Below, piece by piece: positions 56,359 to 64,000 of a stretch of DNA of 64,000 nucleotides. The notes beneath the pieces are model-generated. The model saw only the letters and a program-made list of their open reading frames with translations. It searched no databases and was not told the origin of the DNA. The translations under genes and the position numbers were made by a program. Source of the DNA: Nothophaeocryptopus gaeumannii (lineage: Eukaryota > Ascomycota > Dothideomycetes > Mycosphaerellales > Mycosphaerellaceae); the NCBI GenBank assembly GCA_031771865.1, contig JASISA010000009.1:1426001-1490000 (forward strand), given 5' to 3'. The stretch's first letter is position 1. Each line of letters begins with the position of its first letter.

Positions 56359-56742
56359 TCATGCTCGTCGAGGACGCACGCTAGATCGAGGGCCTGGGTC
56401 CGCACTCCTCTTTGGTCCCCTTGATGGTCTTTGCCCTTGCCAGTATTCTTCCATGTTGCATGGTGCAAGCCTGTACTTGCGGATAACCTCGTCATCTTCG
56501 AGATAGGTCAGGTCGTGATAAAATGACTTGTCTCGTGAAACTTGTGGTGGGACACGGTACGGAAAGCCTCGGATCTCGACTGTTGTAAACGTGTCGCTTC
56601 CAGATGGCTTCGAAGGTGGTTCGGGTGTCTTTGCCAACATTCGCACACCAAGCAAATCATTGACTGCCTCGTAAGTATCGTGTCGTTCCTCCTTCGTGGT
56701 TTGCCAGCGGCCGTCGAGGCTTTTGTTGTACAAGAGAGTCAT
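56359..56742 (-). CDS. Short ORF, hypothetical
   Basis: A 127-codon frame from ATG (MTLLYNKSLDGRW). The first 100 residues look protein-like, with balanced charge and aromatic residues (GFPYRVPPQVSRDKSFYHDL). The C-terminal 20 are Arg/Pro/Ser-rich, which suggests either an unrecognised intron after EEYWQG or a frameshifted tail. Family not recognised; it may be the remains of a longer gene. Confidence 0.3.
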   Translation of the reverse strand: MTLLYNKSLDGRWQTTKEERHDTYEAVNDLLGVRMLAKTPEPPSKPSGSDTFTTVEIRGFPYRVPPQVSRDKSFYHDLTYLEDDEVIRKYRLAPCNMEEYWQGQRPSRGPKRSADPGPRSSVRPRRA

Positions 56743-57166
56743 TGCCAGCAATGATTGTCGTGGATTATATGAATGAGTGTGGTCGTCAACCGTAGTGTGT
56801 TGACTATTAGGCTAAAACATGCAAAAGGCAAAGGCGGTCGTCTCTGGGTAAGTTCAAAGGAGGAGGTCGGTAGGAGGCTTTATGTCTGGAGAGGGGTGTA
56901 GGGATCGTCCTTGATCAACAGACCCTGAGCCTGCCAAGAGCGCGGTCAAAACTCCTCCTTGTTTCAAAGTGCCGTAGAGAAGACTCGGAGATACCGTGGC
57001 AAGAGCTTCGTCAGGAATGTCGCCTGGTGCGTTGTAAAGTCTCCTGCTATAGTTACTCCCTTACTCCGGAGTAGTGGCTGGCTGGCTTGCATATGCAGCT
57101 CTGCAACGCTCGTCGAGATTGCTTCCCTTTTTTACTCGTCAAATACATGTGGCAGCCAGGGAAATA
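56743..57166. other. Intergenic region
   Basis: 424 bases, no recognisable frame or repeat. Confidence 0.35.
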
Positions 57167-57601
57167 TTAGCCGATGCCTAACGAAGTTCCAACGTAGACA
57201 ACGCCGTGAGCACCGGCAGAAGCTCCCAAGAAGGGCATTGCATAGGCAGTGGAGTTGAACCTCCAGTCTGCGGGCACGCAGCAGTGAAGGAAATTAATAA
57301 GGGTCTTGAAACGACGCTTTGGTCGCTGCGCACCACAAATATGCATAACTTCTGCGACGACTTCTCGCGGTGTTTTCGAACATTCACCAAAACCTGCAAT
57401 AAGTGCAACTTCTCTCAAGTCCGGTCTCATATGACCGGACAAAAAGCCTGTTCGCATATCAGGCGGCAATGGAGAGATGGTCATCTGTAGATCTAATACT
57501 ACAGTCGTGCGTAGAATAAACTGTGCGTTGTCAGGAAAATTGCAGATCAACCCAGCGGTGGTCGCGTGGAGAGCATGGCCGAAGGGAAGATTCATCCGCA
57601 T
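57167..57601 (-). CDS. Short ORF, hypothetical
   Basis: 144 codons from the first in-frame ATG (MRMNLPFGHAL); the same frame is open a further 40 codons upstream, so an upstream exon or a lost start is possible. Contains Cys pairs and a Gly/Ala-rich tail (AMPFLGASAGAHGVVYVG). No family recognised. In a region with other broken genes it may be a remnant. Confidence 0.28.
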   Translation of the reverse strand: MRMNLPFGHALHATTAGLICNFPDNAQFILRTTVVLDLQMTISPLPPDMRTGFLSGHMRPDLREVALIAGFGECSKTPREVVAEVMHICGAQRPKRRFKTLINFLHCCVPADWRFNSTAYAMPFLGASAGAHGVVYVGTSLGIG

Positions 57602-58625
57602 ATATCGAAAAGATCTGCCACTTGTCTCTGCTGAAGCCCGTAAGGTAGGATAGAGTACCGGGTCCGCGAGTCGTGTCCGGCAGATGGCTTCCACCCAAGG
57701 ATCAGACTTAGCGTTGGCGCCCAATAGCGTTCAGAATCTGCACCAGATCGCAACCCCAACAATAGAATAATCTTTTAAGGCACCGGTACCTGAGCGAGGA
57801 TCTGCACACGCATCTGGATCCAAGCTTCCATGCAGTTTCGAGCAGTCGACACATCCCGGACTTGGAGTTTGAATAGGTGCAGCCTTTTATATCTGCAAAC
57901 GCATCTGCTTCACCGCTCGACTTGGACGTTTGGTCATGGCCGGCAAGCATGGCGTTTCATCCAGACGACTGGGACAGCATCTCTGTTTACCAATTGGGCG
58001 AGGGAATTGACAATCTGAGTTCGTCTCATGATTCTGACATTCGGCGCTCGTTCGCCTCAAGTTGAGAATCCGCTGTCGCATGCTCGTTTGGACTCCGGCA
58101 GATGCAACATCTGCTACGGCTGCTGTCGGGTATATCCTCTGGGTGAAGTTAGTGACTATTAGTTCCCCTCCACAACGCTCACTACGGCGTGCTTGGAGTC
58201 CGAGAGGACAAAATCACCCCGCGCTCCATCCCGCGCTCCATCCCGCGCAGCTACGATAGATCTATAGACAACGATATTGGACCGCACTGTCCTGGCCATG
58301 GGAATCGGAATCCACAACACCGCCTTCCATGGCAAAGGTGCCACACATAAGTTGTCCCTTGCACAACAGCGGTGCAAGCGACTGGTCTTGCGTTGCGATT
58401 GAAGCATGCTCCTGCACTGATATGTTGACCCGTCTCCATATCGCTGAGCTCTTCAAGTTGTAGCTCTTCTATACCGCAGCCCCAGCAATGTTGTCTTCTC
58501 ATGTAAAGACTTCGGGTGTCATTTTTGACCTTGCGAAGTCGTGCCCATACTCTTCAATACCAATGCGTTCGTTCCTGAGTCTATGCGCCAGGCGACGCTC
58601 CCCTATGCCCAAGAGCATGGTAAAC
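57602..58625. other. Gene-poor region with possible debris
   Basis: About 1 kb with short overlapping frames. Around 58159-58502 (-) two frames each show Cys-rich phrases but are disrupted. A 13-nt unit (CGCGCTCCATCCC) is repeated in tandem near 58218. No gene can be supported. Confidence 0.35.
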
Positions 58626-59039
58626 CTACCATGTGCCTCCAGAGTCGCACCTCCACTTGATATCATTGACGGCATGTAGCATCGTCGACGCCCCTGATAG
58701 CCCAGTGATCTCCATGTTCATGAAAACATCAGCCTTGCCTCTCAAGATGTCCACGTCGGACGATATCTCCACGATCTTGAAGCATACATTGGGGCTTTCT
58801 TGAGCTCGCTGCCGCCAAAGAGATACCATTTCGTGAAATGTGATGAGCCGCGAGGCGCCTGGGAGAGTGTCGACGAGGGCCGTGTAGTCTGATGCGATGT
58901 GCTGTGCTAACTCGTGTGCTTCTGAACTCTTGAAGTCGAAGTCTCGTGTATTCAGAACCGTGACTACGACAGAGGAAAGACGCCGAAGATTTGCCTCTGT
59001 CGTGTCTTTGTACGCCTGCAAATTGGGCATAATGCCCAT
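58626..59039 (-). CDS. Conserved-looking fungal protein, possible NTF2-like fold
   Basis: ATG at 59039 (MGIMPNLQAYKDT) gives 137 residues; the frame is open upstream to an ATG at 59171, which would give 181. The order of elements, NLRRLSSVVVTVLNTRDFDF, then ASDYTALVDTLPG, then MVSLWRQRAQESPNVCF, then KADVFMNMEITGLSG, and a Trp-containing end resembles small SnoaL/NTF2-like fungal proteins. Those are alpha-plus-beta cones that bind small molecules or act as accessory subunits. No catalytic residues can be named. The lack of stops over 180 codons and even composition suggest it is real. Confidence 0.5.
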   Translation of the reverse strand: MGIMPNLQAYKDTTEANLRRLSSVVVTVLNTRDFDFKSSEAHELAQHIASDYTALVDTLPGASRLITFHEMVSLWRQRAQESPNVCFKIVEISSDVDILRGKADVFMNMEITGLSGASTMLHAVNDIKWRCDSGGTW

Positions 59040-60120
59040 GGTAGGTACAAGGTACAAGGCTTTCGATGTGTATGAAGAAGGTGTCAGGTTCGTTGCACGA
59101 GCGTATGCAATGTCCGCAGAAGCGACGGGATGCTTGGCTCGGCTGACGGCCGACGCGTCTCTGACTTTCATGCTTGACTGGCCGAGGTTCTCAGCTTCAG
59201 ACGTAAATACCACATTCGATGGCCCCTATACCTTACGCTACACCTTGCTCCGTTCATCAATGAGGCCCCGTCTGTACCGCCAATTCTCCCGGGCGGTGCA
59301 TGTCGCTCCACTGATGATCCCTTCGTGCTAGACTCCTTGAGGCCTCGTCACCTCTTTCACCGTCCACGATGCTCAATATTACGGCTATCATCGCGTGTCT
59401 GCCTCAGCACGGCATCATCTCCATGCAGGCATCGCAGATGGACGATCTGGAACACCAACAAGGACTTAGCCGACGATGACGGTAGCTGCAATGTTCACAG
59501 AGGCTACATTGATGCGTTGTTCTGTTGCGGCCTGCGTTGGGCAGCTCCCTAGCGATACCGAACCCTTTTGCCAGGCAGTACGAAGTCTACGAGTGGCCCA
59601 ATTCGAATCGACTGAGGAAACCAACGACTGGCAAACTCTCGGCGGGCGAGCGTATGGCTGCACTTTGCTCGGCTCTTGCGTGTGACCATACATGAGCTCC
59701 GCGGAGGCTGCGGCGTAGAGGGCTAATTGAACCGCGTGGCTTGGGTCGCATGGCTCAGACCTTGCGACGTGTCGAGTCCAGAGCTAGACTTCCGTGCTTT
59801 ACCATTCAGCTCACTGGACCATATGTTTCAAGACGCCCCGAGGAGATCATTGTGTTGTGGACCCCAACCTATGGAAGCCCAGCAGAATTGAAGCGTGTGT
59901 TCGGATACGCATTCAGTAGCCAAGGGCCTGTGATGGCGGATTTCCTTGAGATCACAATGAATCATCAGAACAAGGAAGAACGGCAAAGCTCAGACAGCGT
60001 GCACCCTCGCGCAGATGCCACCGCACGGCATCAATTCCGTCGCGACAGAGATAAGTAGCAGTCACAGCCCACGAAGCAGCCTCCATCCATTCTACAATTG
60101 TCACCCGTTGGACGTTGAAA
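59040..60120. other. Intergenic region
   Basis: Just over 1 kb with short frames on the + strand (59325-59552, 59476-59685, 59741-60058), none with a recognisable motif. It may hold more gene debris; nothing can be supported. Confidence 0.35.
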
Positions 60121-61545
60121 ATGACACAAAGCGCTGCGTCGTTCACCGTACTCTCGCTGCTTACATCCGCTTCAGCTGCCTCAATTCATCGCTCGAACAA
60201 TCAGGTTTGGGGCCCAACCGATCGCTGTCAGTGTGATGAGCGCACTCCTCAATACGATGTGGCAATCATTGGTGGTGGATCAGCAGGTACTTACACGGCC
60301 ATTCAATTGCAAAAGGCTGGCAAGAGCGTTGCTCTCATAGAAAGACAAGACAAATTGGTGGGGTACGTCGACACGTACGTCGATCCAGTGACGAACACGA
60401 CGATGGACTACGGCGCTATCAATTACATCAACATTTCCACGGCTCGCGATTATTTCGACGATCTCCAAGTTGCCACCCAACTATTCCAAGGCTTCACCCA
60501 ACACTCAGAGACAGACAATGTCACTTCCTTGTGGGCAGACTTCATTTGAGAAGCAGCCAGAGTACATTGGTTGGACAGGTGGGACGGGCTATACCTACCT
60601 CCCCGACCCTGTGCCCTAAGAACTCTTCCTGCCTTTCGGCGAGTGGCTCAAAACGCGCAACTTCTCTGCCATTGCCTATCAGGAGTGGTACCAGGGAGCT
60701 GGTAATCTATCGCAGCAGATGACTCTCTACATGCTCAAATACATCGATCAAGACTACCACAATGGACGACTTATTGTTGGAGACCACAATAATCAGCTTC
60801 TCTATGACACTGCGCTGGCCAAATTGAGGGGAGACGACAAAAACAAAGTCTGGATCAACAGCGAGCCGACGCGGATCAGTCGCTTACCTGGTAAAGGCGT
60901 CGAAGTCATCTTCCGCACTGAGCAGTCGCTCTGCAACTCCATTCGTGCGTGTCAGCTTGTACTAGCCGTGCCGCCGCTCTACGACATGCTAAAGCCTTTT
61001 CTCGACATGCACATGCAGGAGTCCTCTCTATTCTCAAAATTCATCAACATTATCTACTGGGCGGGTGTAGTGACCGACACGGGGTTGGCTCCACATAGCG
61101 GCATCAGCAATATCGTTGTGGATATAGCAGCCAATATTCCATCCTCGCCCGGAAATCTCGGCTTGAGTCCATCGAGCATCGAAGGTCGCGATCTGCACGG
61201 TACCTGGTGGGTCGGAAACTACTCCTATACTGAGGACCAGATCAAACAACTCCTCATCGAGTCTCCAACCAATGCGACAAGGGCGTTCAATATATCCCTG
61301 CCTGCAGTCCAGACGATGTCTGTTGCGGCGCTCGATAATCATACGCCATATTTAATGACTGTGTGTAAAGAGGACGTTGAAGACGGCTTCTACAAGAAGC
61401 TGATGGCTCTGCAGGGCCAATGAGGAACATGGTACACTGGTTCTGCCTGGGAAGGCGAGGGTTGGGGGCCATCTGGAACTTCACAGGGTATCAAGTTATG
61501 CCTGGACTCTTGAAAGCTCTAGATTGTTGGAAAGCTATGACGACC
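60121..61545 (+). pseudogene. Secreted FAD-dependent amine-oxidase-like protein, broken
   Basis: Begins with a signal peptide (MTQSAASFTVLSLLTSASA) and a dinucleotide-binding fold (YDVAIIGGGSAGTYTAIQL, then SVALIERQDKL). An extra base in a G run near 60535 shifts the frame; the rest continues in the next frame (SFEKQPEYIGWTGG from 60542). It then meets TAA at 60617-60619, runs open through EWYQGAGNLSQQMTLY to LMALQGQ, and stops at TGA 61421-61423, where relatives continue. After it, GTWYTGSAWEG and, in yet another frame, IWNFTGYQVMPGLLKAL can be read. Two frameshifts and two stops make function unlikely. Relatives are fungal flavin-containing amine oxidoreductases, some from secondary-metabolism clusters. 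Confidence 0.8.
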
Positions 61546-61682
61546 AAAGTTATCGCGAAGCAATATTCGACAATATGTAACAATCTTCGTCCAAATATAT
61601 AGCAAAAGATCTACACAGAGTGGACATTGCATATGCAATCACTTTCAGTGCACGATGTATCTTCCCCTCCACCTCCCAACTA

Positions 61683-62597
61683 CTACTTCAAAACCGCACT
61701 CCACTGCAAATTATACCCCGTCACCTTCTTATACGAACTCCCATCATCCTCATGCATTCCAATTTCCCTCAAGTCCAACAATCTACTCTCAAACTCCCAC
61801 TCCGTCCCCGTCCTCTCCGCCACTTCCTTCCACATGGCTTCAATATCCCCCGCATCCCCCATAAAGAACGTATCAGTCTGACTAGGAAATCTCTTCCCCT
61901 CGCCTATTTTGACATCCATCCCTCCAGGAAACCCATTCTGCGACCCGACAAACATACTCCCCGCTTCCCTTTTGAGCAGACCGAGCAGTTTGACCATCAT
62001 ATCAATCTGCGTCGGCCGATCGAAAATATGTATAAATTTCGCACACCAAATCACATCAATCTTGCCCTGTAATTCACCCAATTTCGATTCCGAGAAATTC
62101 CGTAATGCGTCCGCGTGGAAGAATTGCCCCTGCCATTGGGATCGGTCGTTGTAGAAATCATATCCGATGTTGAAGAATTCGGGTTCGATGTCGAATCCGT
62201 ACATGTTATGTGTGGGAGCGCCGGCGTAGGCTAATTCGCGGAGGTCGGGGGCGATCATACATGCGCAATCGAGGATCGCGCCTCCTTCATTCACTTTTTG
62301 AAGGACTTGATCGTATGCATTGTGAAGGCGGATGTAGGGATTGAGCCAGGTTAGGGCGCCGACGGAGGCGAAAGGGGAGACTTTCCAGGACCGGGCTTGG
62401 GAGTCTTTGATATGCTGAATGACCTTGTCTGATGGAATCTGCGCATAGGTTTCTAGCATCTGTTGTGTCCGTGGGAGCATGACTTTTTCCGGGTGAGGCT
62501 GCCAGTAAGGTGCTTCTGAGGGGTCATCGGATCGTTTGAGTTCGTAGGTGAGTTTTTCTTTTTGCGCTGTAGCTTCGGAGCCGTTGGTTGTAGCCAT
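61683..62597 (-). CDS. Methyltransferase-family protein, AusD/TpcH-like, with atypical SAM motif
   Basis: Single exon of 304 residues from ATG (MATTNGSEATAQ). It aligns in order with the methyltransferase at 42148: VIQHIKDSQARSWKVSPF, ILDCACMIAPDLREL, YAGAPTHNMYGFDIEPEFF, IDVIWCAKFIHIFDRPTQ, LLKREAGSMFVGSQ. The motif I glycines of that relative (LGCCFGQD) are replaced (CACMIAPD), although the acidic residue of the next strand (FDIEPEF) is kept. This fungal family often departs from the classical GxGxG, so activity is not excluded. It sits next to the broken amine oxidase, convergent with it. Cofactor binding and substrate are uncertain. Confidence 0.72.
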   Translation of the reverse strand: MATTNGSEATAQKEKLTYELKRSDDPSEAPYWQPHPEKVMLPRTQQMLETYAQIPSDKVIQHIKDSQARSWKVSPFASVGALTWLNPYIRLHNAYDQVLQKVNEGGAILDCACMIAPDLRELAYAGAPTHNMYGFDIEPEFFNIGYDFYNDRSQWQGQFFHADALRNFSESKLGELQGKIDVIWCAKFIHIFDRPTQIDMMVKLLGLLKREAGSMFVGSQNGFPGGMDVKIGEGKRFPSQTDTFFMGDAGDIEAMWKEVAERTGTEWEFESRLLDLREIGMHEDDGSSYKKVTGYNLQWSAVLK

Positions 62598-63393
62598 TGT
62601 GATGCAGTACTGTTCAGGTTCTGACTTGATTGTTACAAGGATTGGGAGAGCTGGAAGAGGATGTAGTTGTGATACTGTGGTCAGGAGCTTACCTAACGGA
62701 AGGATCGCTTGAACTTACGAATGCACACCGGGGCTGGAGTGCCGATCTTACCAGATTCTGCAGTCGCTGGGAGTTTGGTTGCTGGTACGGAGCAAATATT
62801 CATCCTTTTCTTTCAGCCCGGTGATATGTTGTGCTACATCCGACTGACAGTGCGGGCAAATTATGTAGCAGCTTTTCGTTGAAGCCTATTCTGGCGTTGC
62901 ACTCCGTTGCCAAGAGAGTCACATGCATATGACGGGAGACAAGGTTCTTTTCTGTACAGGCTGCGATGATTGCGGAGATGCCGTTCTATATCGCCTTCAG
63001 CAAATATGTAGCACCGGTATCTGGGCATGCTGAGCATTTTATGGTGAAACAGGTAGTATGATGCGCACTCGAAGGCAAGTGGGCAAATGTCTCAGACAAG
63101 CAAGCCCTCAGCTCGAATGAGCAGCAAGCAAATTCTTCCTACTCATCAGAGTCTCTGTCTCAGCATTCCATGCGATCAGTATACTTGCCGCCACCACGCC
63201 GCGACATTCAATATGTCCACGCGGAAGTACAATAGAAGCTGCTCGCGGTTTGAGAGAAGACGTGCTTCGCTCTGACTCCAAGAAGAAACCCTCTCGTAAG
63301 CAGAGCTGCAAAAACCGCAGGTTTGATGCTGCCTTTCTCCCGAACGGCCAGTCTCATCCACTAACGCCCTACAGTCCTCGTGAATCCATCAAA
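62598..63393. other. Intergenic region
   Basis: 796 bases, with the methyltransferase promoter on the left. No coding frame of note. Confidence 0.4.
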
Positions 63394-63678
63394 ATGTGCA
63401 TGACATACCGCGTAACCTGCAAACTCTGCGGCTACTCCGGCCTTGTCATGACGCGCTGTGCCGACAATAGCCTAAGTCCTTACCGAGTCGGATCGGCCAC
63501 TCGCTGCCGCAAAGGAATTCGTTTGACGAATGGTCCGCCGAGAGCAGGCATTTCTCATGGCCGTCACAAGTATCCGGGGTGGGTGGACATGACGACGGCA
63601 CATTGCCCAGGATGCCGGAAGAGGGTATATCTTTGGGGTGTTGCGAGAGAGATGTTGGCAGTCGGCATGACGCCGTAG
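63394..63678 (+). CDS. Small Cys-rich, possibly zinc-binding protein
   Basis: 94 codons from the first ATG of an open frame (MCMTYRVTCKLCGYSG). Two CxxC pairs, CKLC near the N-terminus and CPGC near residue 77, with CADN and CRKG between them, suggest a zinc-ribbon-like knuckle. The open frame extends about 48 codons upstream without an ATG, so an upstream exon is possible. No signal peptide in this version. Similar short Cys-pair proteins are common in plant-associated ascomycetes and have no known function. Confidence 0.45.
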   Translation: MCMTYRVTCKLCGYSGLVMTRCADNSLSPYRVGSATRCRKGIRLTNGPPRAGISHGRHKYPGWVDMTTAHCPGCRKRVYLWGVAREMLAVGMTP

Positions 63679-64000
63679 TCTGGTGTTGGATTCTGAGAGA
63701 TTCGTAAAGACTTTGTTGGCTGGCGATGAAGGAGTTGGGTATTTTGTGTTTCAAGCTTCAGATTTGCGGTCATGGGTGGACAGCCTGTGCTTGAGATCAG
63801 GCGGACTCGGGGAGTGTGACATTTGTGACGATTCTCATGTCACGCGTTAGCATACTTTCGGCCAGAGAATCGGTGTACGTACGCTTTTGCACTTCGCGAC
63901 TTTGGAGCTCAATATCAGTCAAGGGTTGCTTCTCTTTGTATCATTGCTCTGTGATTGACGAGGCATGCAGAGACTGATCGGGAAGCCGTGCATGTTGCTG
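63679..64000. other. Window end, no gene seen
   Basis: 322 bases with no convincing frame or repeat. Confidence 0.4.

Noticed and set aside
58159..58502. Cys-rich - strand frames as a small secreted protein gene
   Set aside because: Two competing frames, no signal peptide, stops between them; coding not supported.
28112..62597. A secondary-metabolite gene cluster
   Set aside because: Methyltransferases, MFS permeases, an SDR and a broken oxidase are present, but there is no polyketide synthase, NRPS, terpene cyclase, prenyltransferase or P450, and core housekeeping genes (DOT1, PRMT1) lie between them.
1..64000. tRNA, rRNA, snoRNA or CRISPR features
   Set aside because: Looked for tRNA T-loop-like motifs and repeat arrays by eye and found none; a covariance-model scan would be needed to exclude small RNAs.

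Overview
The window is a 64 kb piece of a filamentous ascomycete genome, probably a dothideomycete (the class is inferred). It shows spliceosomal genes with 44-110 nt GT-AG introns and CTRAC-like branch points. It also shows RIP-type decay (CpA to TpA on both strands), a Tad1-like LINE, a Fot1/pogo DNA transposon, and nuclear, Golgi and secretory eukaryotic proteins. I saw no bacterial, phage, CRISPR, rRNA or tRNA features.

Layout. 1-8.27 kb: RIP-degraded, TA-rich DNA with a LINE copy (1.89-7.08 kb, + strand) and one unmutated 340 bp island (1.17-1.51 kb). 8.27-17.7 kb: gene-dense core with NIC96, a Trp-rich orphan, a small two-exon gene, an Hsm3/PSMD5-like HEAT protein and guanine deaminase. 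17.9-27.4 kb: a second RIP island. It is bounded by a pair of 88 bp inverted repeats that I interpret as the ends of a Fot1/pogo transposon, split by LINE insertions, the youngest of which (19.97-25.14 kb, - strand) is nearly intact. 27.4-47.2 kb: a methyltransferase, a CorA-like transporter, an MFS permease, a DOT1 H3K79 methyltransferase, an alpha/beta hydrolase, an SDR, a second small-molecule methyltransferase, PRMT1 and a second MFS permease. 48.6-53.9 kb: a run of secretory-pathway genes (Cys-rich secreted protein, GPI-anchored protein, secreted ADC-like protein, Golgi GT31). 54.4-61.6 kb: gene-poor DNA with at least two broken genes whose damage is indels and stops, not RIP. 61.7-64 kb: a paralogue of the second methyltransferase and a small Cys-rich protein.

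No operon-like system is evident. The most informative structures are the nested transposon island with layered ages and patchy RIP, the concentration of five SAM-dependent methyltransferases within about 34 kb, and the secretory gene run beside decaying genes. Several products carry changed signature motifs (CorA GMN replaced, PRMT1 motif I G to S, one methyltransferase lacking its glycine motif).

Exon coordinates were worked out by hand from splice signals, frame continuity and family knowledge. Start codons were moved to the first ATG wherever an open frame began with a non-ATG codon.
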